From Crocinitomicaceae bacterium (lineage in GTDB: Bacteria > Bacteroidota > Bacteroidia > Flavobacteriales_D > Crocinitomicaceae): 64,000 nucleotides of DNA. The DNA lies in assembly GCA_021325675.1 (NCBI GenBank), contig JAJTCM010000005.1, positions 124,001-188,000 of the forward strand, written 5' to 3'. Within the stretch, counting starts at the first letter, position 1; every line of letters begins with the position of its first letter. The position numbers and the translations under genes were made by a program. This document shows positions 1 through 8,069 of this stretch, in pieces. The notes under the pieces are model-generated. The model was not told the DNA's origin and searched no databases. It was given only the letters and a program-made list of their open reading frames with translations.

Positions 1-394
1 TCCAGGCAGAAAAGAAAGCTACGGAAGCAAGGAAAATGCCAAAAATCAAGAGATAGTGCCGCTTGCTTTCGAGCGGCTTGAGCACCAGGACGAGCGGAAT
101 GACATAAAAAGGAAGCTTGGCGTTGAGATCAAAGAAAAAGTACGTGAAGTTTGCCGTCCACAAGGCGCTGAGCAAATGAAAGCCCAGGAAAAAAAGCAGC
201 AGCTGAACCGGCAGGTTTTCCCTGATCCGTTCCGCGTAGGCCTTCCGGTCGAAATCGAGCAATACGAGCAGCGCGGAAAGCAGCGTCGCCAGTGAAAGGA
301 CCACCTTATTGAAAGGAAGCCCGAAAGCCAGCGCTGCGTAACACAGCAGAAAGATGAAATAGACCCGTTTTTGACCCAATAAACCGGAAAGCAT
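1..394 (-). CDS. O-antigen ligase-like membrane protein (partial, N-terminal part)
   Basis: An open minus-strand frame starts at ATG 394 and runs off the left window edge without a stop, giving about 131 residues. It is strongly hydrophobic: a short basic start (MLSGLLGQKRVYF) is followed by closely spaced membrane helices, with the phrase LLSALWTANFTYFFFDLNAKL between two of them. This helix, short loop, helix arrangement, with small helices near the start, is typical of the O-antigen ligase/polymerase family (WaaL/Wzy-like), which moves or polymerises lipid-linked glycans at the periplasmic face. The start lies 24 bases after the stop of the S41 protease gene, so it is probably the last cistron of the rnpA-protease operon. 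The rest of the protein is outside the window, so the family call is an inference. Confidence 0.55.
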   Translation of the reverse strand, partial: MLSGLLGQKRVYFIFLLCYAALAFGLPFNKVVLSLATLLSALLVLLDFDRKAYAERIRENLPVQLLLFFLGFHLLSALWTANFTYFFFDLNAKLPFYVIPLVLVLKPLESKRHYLLIFGIFLASVAFFSAW

Positions 395-418
395 AAGTAG
401 TTTTTAGGATGAAAACGC

Positions 419-2059
419 TTATTTCTTCAAAATCGTATTATAGCTTTTCAAATTACCTAAAACTTCTTTGGATTTGAAAATGTACTCATCGTTCCGGAAA
501 GCGTCTTCTGCCCTTCCCTTCTGATAATAATAGCGGGAAACGATTTCATTTTCAAGTACTTCTTTGATTTCAGGCTTAAATTTTTCGAGATCACGCTCTT
601 TCGACGGTGTTACTTTGCTGAGCAAAATATCATACTCCGCTTTCATGTCCGTATAGTACCCTTCGTCTTCGGCTGTTTTTTTCATTTTCAGGAGCATTTC
701 CTCCGAAGCCGTCGTATAGTTAAACGTATCTCTCAGCGCCATCGCCTTAAATTCGGCATAATCGGCATCACTCAACGTAAATTGTCCGGCCGGTGCAGGA
801 AGGGTCGGGTGCTTGAAATAATAATCCGTTGCGTAGTTAAACACGAGGTTTTTAGCGAAGAGCATTACTGTCAAGCGGCTGAACTCACGCTCATCCACCT
901 TGATATCCGGCTCAATCCCGCGCCCGTCAATTACGTCACGGCCATTTTGCGTCTTGAAGATCTTAATCAGTGAATCCGGAATTTCTTTCGGGCGCTCATC
1001 CTCTGGTTTTTCGTAGTATTCCAGCTTTTGAACACAGCGACCGGATGGCGTGTAGTATTTCGCAATCGTGATCTTCAGCTTCGAGCCGTACTTCAAATCG
1101 TAGGTGCGCTGTACAAGGCCTTTCCCAAAGGAAGTATTCCCGACAATAACTGCACGGTCGAGATCCTGCAAGCTCCCTGCAACGATCTCACTTGCAGAAG
1201 CAGAGCCATCGTCAATCAGGACAACCAGTGGGATTTCCAGGTCTACCGGCTCGTCCATCGTTTTGTATACGCGGTTTTCTTCTTTTACGCGGGCTTTCGT
1301 TGTTACGACAAGCTGTCCCTTTTTCACAAAGAGGTTTACAATCCGTACGGCTTCAATAAGCAAGCCCCCGCCGTTTCCGCGCAGGTCAAGCACCATTTCC
1401 TGGGCGCCTTTTTCTTTCAGCTCCAGCAAAGCCTTGCGCACGTCAGCCGAAGCTGTTTGCGTAAAACTGTTCAGCTTAATGTAGCCGACGCGGCTGTCGA
1501 GCATCCCGGAATACGGAACATCCGGCAATTTAATTTCGTCGCGTGCTACAGGGATCGTCAGCGTTTCCTTTTCATTCCGCAATACTTTGATTTCAATGCT
1601 GGAACCTTTCGGGCCTTTGAGGGAAGAAGAAACTTCATCGCTTGGCTTGTTCCTCATATCTTTTCCGTCGATAGACAAAATCTTGTCACCGGCGAGCAGG
1701 CCCGCTTTCTGGGCAGGGTTTCCTTCGTAAGGCTCGGCGATATAGGTATACTCGCCCATTTTGCGGATCAAAGCCCCGATTCCTCCGTATTCACCGGTGG
1801 TCATCAGCTTATAGTCCTCCATATTGGATTCGTGGTAGTATACAGTATACGGATCCAGCCCGCGGAGCATGGCATCAATCGCGTCCTTCGACATTTTTCC
1901 CGGCTTGATCTCATCCACGAAATACATTTCAAGGTTCTGATAGATCATATCCATCAGCTCCATGCTTTTTACCAGCTCAAAACCATTGGATTGCGCCCTG
2001 GCAGTAAGCGTTACTAAAAAAAGGAGGACGAGGCCGGTTTTCTTAATTTGTCTGATCAT
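419..2059 (-). CDS. S41 family C-terminal processing peptidase (CtpA/Prc-like)
   Basis: A 546-residue exported serine protease. Residues 1-22 form a signal peptide. A PDZ domain lies at about 85-170 (GGIGALIRKMG, then AGLLAGDKILSIDGK) and the S41 catalytic domain at about 190-355. The catalytic dyad is visible: Ser288 in GSASASEIVAG and Lys313 in NTSFGKGLVQ, with the 25-residue spacing known for Prc and D1 protease. The substrate-binding strand MVLDLRGNGGG is also present. The C-terminal 190 residues are charged and helical. The family trims C-termini of envelope proteins in the periplasm. The start ATG overlaps the end of rnpA by 17 bases, implying co-transcription and translational coupling, an arrangement I associate with Bacteroidota genomes. 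Confidence 0.93.
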   Translation of the reverse strand: MIRQIKKTGLVLLFLVTLTARAQSNGFELVKSMELMDMIYQNLEMYFVDEIKPGKMSKDAIDAMLRGLDPYTVYYHESNMEDYKLMTTGEYGGIGALIRKMGEYTYIAEPYEGNPAQKAGLLAGDKILSIDGKDMRNKPSDEVSSSLKGPKGSSIEIKVLRNEKETLTIPVARDEIKLPDVPYSGMLDSRVGYIKLNSFTQTASADVRKALLELKEKGAQEMVLDLRGNGGGLLIEAVRIVNLFVKKGQLVVTTKARVKEENRVYKTMDEPVDLEIPLVVLIDDGSASASEIVAGSLQDLDRAVIVGNTSFGKGLVQRTYDLKYGSKLKITIAKYYTPSGRCVQKLEYYEKPEDERPKEIPDSLIKIFKTQNGRDVIDGRGIEPDIKVDEREFSRLTVMLFAKNLVFNYATDYYFKHPTLPAPAGQFTLSDADYAEFKAMALRDTFNYTTASEEMLLKMKKTAEDEGYYTDMKAEYDILLSKVTPSKERDLEKFKPEIKEVLENEIVSRYYYQKGRAEDAFRNDEYIFKSKEVLGNLKSYNTILKK

Positions 2060-2447
2060 TTTTCTGTGCTTTTAATTCGTTCACTAATTTGCTCAATAAT
2101 TGTTCCATCTTTCGCTCAAGCAGCGTGTATTCCAGCTCTTCTTTCGAAGTGTACACCAAAAAAAGCGCCAGCTGCAGGTTATTTTCTGACAGGTACTGCT
2201 CCAAAGCTGTTTTTTGCTTCCGTACGACTTCCCGCATCAGGCGCTTGATCCTGTTACGATCGTGGGCTTTGCGGAAAATACGTTTCGGGGCTGAGATAAC
2301 TACCTGGAAAGCTTTGGTTGTCGGCAGCTCCATCACTCCGTAGCTTACGACGAAAGGGTATTGTTTAACCGCCTTTTTGTTTTCAAACAGTGAATCGATG
2401 GCCCTTTTGCTGCATAGTTTGTATGCTTTACCGAATTTCTGATCCAC
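2043..2447 (-). CDS. rnpA: Ribonuclease P protein component
   Basis: A small basic protein that binds RNase P RNA and helps cleave the 5' leader of pre-tRNA. The family signature is clear: RNRIKRLMREVVR near residue 70, preceded by the strand FQVVISAPKRIFRKAHD. The frame can be read from a TTG at 2471, but a -7 box TAAATTTG (minus strand 2476-2469) would put the transcription start downstream of that TTG. The GTG at 2447 gives VDQKFGKAYKLCSK, which matches where RnpA proteins normally begin, so 2447 is preferred (134 residues). Its 3' end overlaps the protease gene. No rpmH gene lies upstream, unlike the classic rpmH-rnpA order. Confidence 0.93.
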   Translation of the reverse strand: MDQKFGKAYKLCSKRAIDSLFENKKAVKQYPFVVSYGVMELPTTKAFQVVISAPKRIFRKAHDRNRIKRLMREVVRKQKTALEQYLSENNLQLALFLVYTSKEELEYTLLERKMEQLLSKLVNELKAQKNDQTN

Positions 2448-2468
2448 TATGCTATAAAATTTTAAGGA

Positions 2469-2476
2469 CAAATTTA
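2469..2476 (-). promoter_or_regulatory. -7 promoter box for rnpA
   Basis: On the minus strand this reads TAAATTTG, a match to the Bacteroidota -7 consensus TAnnTTTG. It sits 22 bases before the GTG at 2447. I see no TTG -33 element at the usual spacing, so support is the -7 box and its position only. Confidence 0.45.
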
Positions 2477-2530
2477 GTTAAAAATACGCTTTTGACATGT
2501 ATGGAAATGAACGAAATTGTACAAATTCTA

Positions 2531-2561
2531 TTGTGACCTTCTGCAATATTAACTATTTTTG
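2531..2561 (+). promoter_or_regulatory. Promoter with -33 TTG and -7 TATTTTTG
   Basis: TTG at 2531-2533, a 20-base spacer and TATTTTTG at 2554-2561 match the Bacteroidota vegetative promoter pattern (TTG, 17-23 bases, TAnnTTTG). It points toward the metalloprotease gene, about 285 bases upstream of its start, and may instead drive a short separate transcript. Confidence 0.5.
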
Positions 2562-2736
2562 TAACATCAAAGGTGAATTTCTACCCGGATGCTGTAAAAA
2601 CCGTGACTACTGAACAAAAAAGCGGATCAGCGGCAGTTGAAAAGGTAAAAAGCACCGTTTGTACAATGAGGTTAACCGTACACGCAATTAAATTGCATTT
2701 TTTTTTAAAGTTAACAGCTTATTAAATTAAAATGTA

Positions 2737-2744
2737 TATTTTTG
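2737..2744 (+). promoter_or_regulatory. -7 box proximal to the metalloprotease gene
   Basis: TATTTTTG matches TAnnTTTG and lies 112 bases before the ATG at 2856, implying a leader of about 105 bases. There is no clear TTG -33 element. The leader ends in an A-rich tract just before the start codon, common in Bacteroidota where Shine-Dalgarno sites are weak. Confidence 0.4.
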
Positions 2745-2855
2745 CTTGGATTTTTTTTAAACTACGGAAAATAAATTATTAGTAAACACGCTGAAAACTA
2801 ACTATCCTCCGCTTTTTCGGGAGATCGATAAAATTAATTTAAACAACAACAAAGT

Positions 2856-5609
2856 ATGAAAAAGTTAATACTATTTTTTACCTTCGTTTCAAGTGCGGTC
2901 ATCTCATTTGGACAGCAGCAGGACCACAAATTTTGTGGCCAGGCGGCAGTGACACGTGAATTGTGGGCCAAAAACCCGCAGTTAAAGACGGACTATGAGA
3001 ACATGATTAAAAACTTGCTGAAAAACAGTAAAAAAACAGTACAGAACAAGACGGCGATTTATACCATTCCGATCGTTTTCCACATCATCCATGAATATGG
3101 AACGGAAAACATCACGGATGCACAGGTGTACGATCAGATTGAGATCCTTAACGAGGATTTTAACAAAATGAACGCTGATACATCTCTTGTAATTCCTGAG
3201 TTCCAGGATTTGATCGGAGACGTAAGGATCCAGTTCAAGCTTCCGGCTTACGATTACAAAGGTGACTGTACAAACGGTATTGAGCACATCAACTCACATG
3301 AGACCAACAACGGGGATGATTTCTCCAAGCTGCACCAGTGGGACCGCAACATGTACCTCAACGTTTGGGTTGTTAACCGAATGAAAGACGGTGTTGCAGG
3401 TTATGCTTACTATCCTTCTGATATCGGTTTCGGAAACGCTTTTGCTGACGGAATTATCATCCTGAACGACTATATCGGAAGCATCGGTACCAGCAGTGAT
3501 TACAATTCCCGCGCTTTGACACACGAGATCGGTCACTACCTGGGTCTTTCCCACACCTGGGGAAGCACCAATGACCCGGAAGTAGCATGCGGTGATGACA
3601 ACGTTAACGATACACCAGGTACAATGGGACACAGCAACTGTTCACCTACCCTGTTGTATGACTTCGAATGTGACGTGCAAGACCTGGATACAATTTACAA
3701 TTTCAACACTTTCACAACAACTTCCGGTACAGATTATACGGATGTACCAACTGTAACCAGCAACTCCCTCGATACAACAGCAATTGTAATGAGCGATTTC
3801 ACAGCCGTTGGTGTTTCCGCCAACTCTGAAGAGGACAGCTTATTCGCTTTCAATAACTGGGGAACAGGTGCTGCAAACGGTGCAACAACATTCGCTTCCC
3901 TGACAGGAACAATTGATCCTGATAAATATTATGAGTTCACTGTGAGCCCGGAATTCGGGCAGGCGATGACCCTGTTATCCCTGACATTCCACGTTGGCCG
4001 TGACACATCCGGTGTCCGCACTTACGCTGTACGCTCAAGTATCAACAACTTTGCTTCCAACATCGGAACAACAAGTATTTCCGGTAACACAGACCTTGCT
4101 ACCCAAGCCGGTAACGTTTTCTTCATCAAAGAAGATTCAGCAACTGTCAATACAGGACTGGAAACAGGAAGCAAAATCACCTTTACAACAGGCTACAACA
4201 ACCTGAACTCCCCGGTAACTTTCCGTATCTACGGCTGGAACGCTGAAGACGCAACAGGAACATTCATGGTTGACAACGTTATGATTGACGGAACTTTCGG
4301 ACAAATCGAAAACGTTCAGAACTTCATGGAATATTCTTACTGTTCACACATGTTTACACTTCACCAGGCTGAGATCATGGTAGGTAACATCAATACAGTT
4401 GAATCTTACCGTGACCTCCTCGTGAGCGATTCTACGGCCAACTTCACAGGTATCAACCTCAACCCTAAGCCGCTTTGTATTCCGGTAGCTGATTTCTCTT
4501 CCAACTTCCGTATTGCTTGTGTAAACGATGCAGTAACTTTCGAAGATGCTTCATGGAATGCAGTAATTGATAACAGAACATGGACATTCCAGGATGGAAC
4601 ACCGGCAACTTCCGGCGCTGCCAACCCGGTTGTGAGCTTCTCTACTCCAGGATGGAAACGTGTTACGCTTATGGTTGCAAACGCTACAGGAGCTGACAGC
4701 GTTGCAGTAAATGAATACATCTACATTTCACCGGCTACGGCTGACCACATCGGTCCGCGCAGCGAAGGTTTCGACGGTGCATACTCCGGATGGATTGTTC
4801 AAAACCCGGAGAACAATAATGCTAAATGGATGTACACACCAAACTACGGGAACTACAACTCCCCTGGTTTCATGATCCAGAATTACTTTGAAGAGCCATC
4901 TTCAGGCCCTATCAGTGATGATGAGCAGTTCTACAATGACCGCATGGGTGGAAACAGGGATGCTTTGATCTCACCTGCATTTGACTTGTCTACATCAAGC
5001 AACCTGTTCCTGAGCTTCAACTATGCTTATGCAACAAAAGCTACACTGGTAGAAGACGTAACAGAAGAGCTGAACGTATATGTTTCTAAAAACTGTGGTA
5101 AAACATGGATTCTCAGAAAAACGTTATCCGGGGCTGAATTGCTTTCAGCTGGTAGCTTTACGCAGGATTTCAAGCCTACAAGCACCAACTTCTGGAAAAA
5201 CTGCATGATCGACCTCGCAGGTACGGTTAACTCTACAGATACGAAAACGCGTTTCAAATTCGAATTCGTTTCTTCTGACAACTCCAACAACCTTTTCATT
5301 GACAACATCAACCTCTACGGAGAGCTGGGTGACATCGAAAACCCGCTGAACCTGATGAACCTGATGGTTTACCCTAACCCGGTAAGCAAAAATGAAAACC
5401 TGAAAGTTTCATACTATGCAAACGACAACGCTGTGACGTTCGAGTTGTACAACGTAAGCAACCAGGTATTGATCAACAAAACATGTGATCTGAAAAACCA
5501 GGAAGTTGAGCTCGATTTGCTTGGCAATAAATCATTGGCTGCAGGATGCTACTTCCTGAAAGTTACACAAGGTAAAAACCAGCGCGTAGAGAAAATCATC
5601 ATTCAATAA
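2856..5609 (+). CDS. Secreted M43 pappalysin-like metalloprotease with inserted domain, PKD and T9SS sorting domain
   Basis: 917 residues. A signal peptide (1-20) is followed by an M43 metzincin domain with the zinc motif HEIGHYLGLSH (His223, Glu224, His227, His233). The Met-turn NFMEYSYCSHMFT does not come until Met491. Between them, about 265-480, is an inserted beta-rich domain (YEFTVSPEFGQAMTLLSL, then YAVRSSINNF, then TFRIYGW) of the kind found free-standing in secreted Bacteroidota proteins. A PKD-like domain follows at about 535-625, then a MAM or choice-of-anchor-like jelly roll at about 630-830 (EGFDGAYSGWIVQN; RDALISPAFDLS). A type A T9SS sorting domain ends the protein from about 840 (VYPNPVSKNE; AAGCYFLKVTQG). 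It is probably exported across the outer membrane and degrades proteins. A strong terminator follows the gene. Confidence 0.92.
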   Translation: MKKLILFFTFVSSAVISFGQQQDHKFCGQAAVTRELWAKNPQLKTDYENMIKNLLKNSKKTVQNKTAIYTIPIVFHIIHEYGTENITDAQVYDQIEILNEDFNKMNADTSLVIPEFQDLIGDVRIQFKLPAYDYKGDCTNGIEHINSHETNNGDDFSKLHQWDRNMYLNVWVVNRMKDGVAGYAYYPSDIGFGNAFADGIIILNDYIGSIGTSSDYNSRALTHEIGHYLGLSHTWGSTNDPEVACGDDNVNDTPGTMGHSNCSPTLLYDFECDVQDLDTIYNFNTFTTTSGTDYTDVPTVTSNSLDTTAIVMSDFTAVGVSANSEEDSLFAFNNWGTGAANGATTFASLTGTIDPDKYYEFTVSPEFGQAMTLLSLTFHVGRDTSGVRTYAVRSSINNFASNIGTTSISGNTDLATQAGNVFFIKEDSATVNTGLETGSKITFTTGYNNLNSPVTFRIYGWNAEDATGTFMVDNVMIDGTFGQIENVQNFMEYSYCSHMFTLHQAEIMVGNINTVESYRDLLVSDSTANFTGINLNPKPLCIPVADFSSNFRIACVNDAVTFEDASWNAVIDNRTWTFQDGTPATSGAANPVVSFSTPGWKRVTLMVANATGADSVAVNEYIYISPATADHIGPRSEGFDGAYSGWIVQNPENNNAKWMYTPNYGNYNSPGFMIQNYFEEPSSGPISDDEQFYNDRMGGNRDALISPAFDLSTSSNLFLSFNYAYATKATLVEDVTEELNVYVSKNCGKTWILRKTLSGAELLSAGSFTQDFKPTSTNFWKNCMIDLAGTVNSTDTKTRFKFEFVSSDNSNNLFIDNINLYGELGDIENPLNLMNLMVYPNPVSKNENLKVSYYANDNAVTFELYNVSNQVLINKTCDLKNQEVELDLLGNKSLAAGCYFLKVTQGKNQRVEKIIIQ

Positions 5610-5627
5610 CACGCTGTTTGAATATTG

Positions 5628-5660
5628 AAAAGGCCCCCGGTTCACATCGGGGGCCTTTTT
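5628..5660 (+). terminator. Rho-independent terminator
   Basis: A 12-bp perfect stem (AAAAGGCCCCCG / CGGGGGCCTTTT) with an 8-base loop is followed by a T-run, 18 bases after the metalloprotease stop. It separates that gene from the methyltransferase. Confidence 0.93.
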
Positions 5661-5696
5661 CATTTCCACTACTGAGGAAAAGTCACTTGCGTTTAT

Positions 5697-5704
5697 TATC
5701 TTTG
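5697..5704 (+). promoter_or_regulatory. -7 promoter box for the methyltransferase
   Basis: TATCTTTG matches TAnnTTTG and ends only 7 bases before the ATG at 5712, implying a very short or absent leader. No TTG at the usual -33 spacing. Confidence 0.5.
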
Positions 5705-5711
5705 GCCCGGC

Positions 5712-6389
5712 ATGAACAAACTGAAACAATTACTGAAACGAATCCCAGCTCTCACAAAGCTGGTACAGCGCATGAGAAATACCAACGCTGAATTCCCCGG
5801 ATCATCTGATTACTGGGAGAAAAGATACCACTCCGGGGGAAATTCCGGCTCGGGGTCTTACGGCAGGCTTGCGCTTTACAAAGCAGAAGTATTGAATGCC
5901 TTTGTGGCAGAAAAAGGGATCAGCTCCGTTTTGGAATTCGGTTGCGGTGACGGCCACCAGTTGTCGCTTGCCAAATATCCGCGCTATACCGGCCTGGATG
6001 TTTCAGAAACCGCCATAAAAATCTGCTCAGAGCAATTTAAAGGGGACGGGAGCAAGTCTTTTTATTTATATGGGGATGAAGCAGCCAAACAGCTAAAATC
6101 CGAGCTAAGCATGTCTATTGACGTTATTTTCCACCTGGTGGAAGACAGTGTGTTTGAAGATTACATGCAGCGTCTATTCTCAAGTGCCGAGAAGTTTGTG
6201 GTGATTTATTCCAGCAATTACAACAACAAGCAAACTTTTCACGAAAAAACGAGAGAATTTGCGCAATGGATCACACAAAATGAGCCGGAATGGAAATTGG
6301 TTAAAAAGCTGGATAATCCATATCCGTATAACCCGAAAGACCCGGACAATACATCCCAATCGGATTTCTATTTCTACGAAAGAATGTAA
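5712..6389 (+). CDS. Class I SAM-dependent methyltransferase
   Basis: 225 residues. The Rossmann SAM-binding motif I is VLEFGCGDGHQLSLA at about 76-90, and motif II ends in the acidic residue of YTGLDVSETAIKICS. Then VIFHLVEDSVFEDYMQRLF fits the post-motif strand, where many methyltransferases have an acidic catalytic or scaffold residue. The N-terminal 50 residues (YWEKRYHSGGNSGSGSYGRL) resemble those of small methyltransferases found in glycan clusters, but the gene stands alone here between a terminator and ffh. The substrate cannot be told from the sequence. It has its own promoter box immediately upstream and a 178-base spacer to convergent ffh. Confidence 0.8.
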   Translation: MNKLKQLLKRIPALTKLVQRMRNTNAEFPGSSDYWEKRYHSGGNSGSGSYGRLALYKAEVLNAFVAEKGISSVLEFGCGDGHQLSLAKYPRYTGLDVSETAIKICSEQFKGDGSKSFYLYGDEAAKQLKSELSMSIDVIFHLVEDSVFEDYMQRLFSSAEKFVVIYSSNYNNKQTFHEKTREFAQWITQNEPEWKLVKKLDNPYPYNPKDPDNTSQSDFYFYERM

Positions 6390-6567
6390 TTCCGCTTTCC
6401 GGATTTGAAAATTGAAGATTTGCGTCGCTACACGGCACTCGAAGACCGAAGAGTAACTTGCCTAACGCTTAGCCTTCAAAAGCAGTACTTTTCTTATCTT
6501 TAAGGAAGAGAATATTTGATATTTTTCAGAAGCAGTTTTCGAATCTTTGAATCATCAAATTCCCCGA

Positions 6568-7917
6568 TTACATTCCCGGCATTCCTCCGCGCATACCCTT
6601 CATTTGTTTCATCATCCCCATCATATTCTTCGGGTTTGACATCATTTTCATCATTTTACGGGTATCTTCGAATTGCTTGAGGAGCTTGTTTACTTCCTGT
6701 ACGTTTGTTCCGCTTCCTTTTGCGATCCGTGTTTTACGGTTTCCGTTCAGCAAAGCCGGGTTGGAACGCTCAGCCGGGGTCATGGAGTAAATAATAGCTT
6801 CGATATGCTTGAAAGCATCGTCTTTGATATCAACATCTTTGATCGCTTTGCCCATTCCCGGGATCATTCCCATCAAATCCTTGACATTACCCATCTTTTT
6901 GATCTGCTGCAGCTGGGCGAGAAAGTCATTGAAATCAAACTGGTCTTTCTGGATACGTTTCTGAAGCTTGCGCGCTTCTTCTTCGTTGAATTGCTCCTGG
7001 GCGCGCTCTACAAGGGAAACAACGTCACCCATGCCCAAAATCCGGTCTGCCATACGGCTCGGGTAGAACACGTCGATCGCGTCCATTTTTTCGCCCGTAC
7101 CTACAAATTTGATCGGCTTGTCAACCACTGCTTTGATGGAAAGCGCAGCACCACCGCGGGTATCACCGTCGAGCTTCGTCAGCACAACACCGTCGAAGTT
7201 GATTTTTTCGTTGAAGGCTTTCGCTGTGTTCACCGCATCCTGCCCCGTCATGGAATCCACTACGAATAAGGTTTCCGTTGGCTGAATGGCTTGTTTTACA
7301 GCCGCGATCTCGTTCATCATCTGCTCATCAACCGCCAGGCGTCCGGCCGTATCGACGATAACTACGTTAAACGAGTTGCTTTTTGCATATTGAATGGCCG
7401 CCAGCGCAATTTTTACGGGATCTTTCTCCTCTTTGTTGGAGTAAACTTCAGCGCCGATCTGCTCACCCAAAACGTGGAGCTGATCAATCGCCGCCGGACG
7501 GTATACATCACAGGCAACCAATAAAGGCTTTTTGCCTTTTTTCGTTTTTAAATAATTGGCTAGTTTTCCGGAGAAAGTCGTTTTACCTGAACCCTGCAAA
7601 CCGGACATCAGGATAATTCCCGGGTTTCCCTGGAACTGGATTTCCTGCTCGTTTCCACCCATCAGCTCGATGAGCTCTTCGTGGCAGATTTTTGTCATGA
7701 GCTGTCCCGGGGAAATTGCCGTGAGCACGTTTCGGCCCATCGCTTTGTCTTTCACCCTTACCGTAAAGTCTTTGGCTGTCTTAAAGTTAACGTCGGCATC
7801 CAGTAAAGCCCGGCGTACTTCTTTCAAAGTTTCAGCCACGTTAATTTCCGTGATCTGGCCCTGACCTTTTAAAACTTTAAACGCCCTCTCAAACTTGTCG
7901 GTTAGATTCTCAAACAT
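6568..7917 (-). CDS. ffh: Signal recognition particle GTPase Ffh
   Basis: 449 residues, the usual length. An N-terminal four-helix domain (1-85) precedes the SRP GTPase G domain: P-loop GLQGSGKTT (106-114), DTAGRL, and TKLDGDTRGG, which is diagnostic for the SRP family. The methionine-rich M domain starts near 325. It includes the RNA-binding phrase RIAKGSGTNVQEVN and ends in a Met/Gly-rich tail (MMGMMKQMKGMRGGMPGM). Ffh binds signal sequences on the ribosome with the SRP RNA and delivers them to FtsY. The ATG at 7917 lies 23 bases after a -7 box. The gene is transcribed alone. Confidence 0.98.
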   Translation of the reverse strand: MFENLTDKFERAFKVLKGQGQITEINVAETLKEVRRALLDADVNFKTAKDFTVRVKDKAMGRNVLTAISPGQLMTKICHEELIELMGGNEQEIQFQGNPGIILMSGLQGSGKTTFSGKLANYLKTKKGKKPLLVACDVYRPAAIDQLHVLGEQIGAEVYSNKEEKDPVKIALAAIQYAKSNSFNVVIVDTAGRLAVDEQMMNEIAAVKQAIQPTETLFVVDSMTGQDAVNTAKAFNEKINFDGVVLTKLDGDTRGGAALSIKAVVDKPIKFVGTGEKMDAIDVFYPSRMADRILGMGDVVSLVERAQEQFNEEEARKLQKRIQKDQFDFNDFLAQLQQIKKMGNVKDLMGMIPGMGKAIKDVDIKDDAFKHIEAIIYSMTPAERSNPALLNGNRKTRIAKGSGTNVQEVNKLLKQFEDTRKMMKMMSNPKNMMGMMKQMKGMRGGMPGM

Positions 7918-7939
7918 AATCTGCTAATTTTTTAGAATG

Positions 7940-7947
7940 CAAAGATA
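7940..7947 (-). promoter_or_regulatory. -7 promoter box for ffh
   Basis: On the minus strand this reads TATCTTTG, a TAnnTTTG match, 23 bases before the ffh start. An imperfect palindrome (7949-7975) lies directly upstream and shares a 13-base core, AGCTACGAAGTTT, with the intergenic region after the giant repeat protein near 46587-46599. Confidence 0.5.
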
Positions 7948-7980
7948 ACAACTTCTACGCTAAAGCTACGAAGTTTTAAT

Positions 7981-8069
7981 GGAAAATGGAGAATGAAGAA
8001 TGGAAAATCTGTTAATGTGGAAATATGCCAATAAAACAATTATTCAATATTCATTATTCTCTAATTTCC
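7981..8069. repeat. Inverted AT-rich intergenic repeat (GGAGAAT-type)
   Basis: The left arm, 7981-8008, contains GGAGAATGAAGAATGG. The right arm, about 8038-8069, is a diverged inverted copy. The right arm runs into the permease gene and supplies its final codons and TAA stop. A related inverted element overlaps the aminotransferase end near 25714-25762. Confidence 0.55.

Larger units (their letters stand above)
2472..2855. other. Intergenic region with two plus-strand promoters and a possible small transcript
   Basis: This 384-base gap between divergent genes holds two plus-strand boxes (2554-2561 and 2737-2744). Between them lie a short palindrome GCAATTAAATTGC (about 2686-2698) followed by a T-run, and a GTG-started open frame of 50 codons (2573-2725). 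The frame's second half is encoded by the T-rich tract and does not look protein-like. The stretch could be a leader, a small RNA of roughly 140 bases, or nothing functional. Confidence 0.35.

Noticed and set aside
1028..2017. Long plus-strand open frame of 329 codons
   Set aside because: It lies entirely antisense to the S41 protease gene, whose catalytic motifs are intact; the frame has no recognisable domain.
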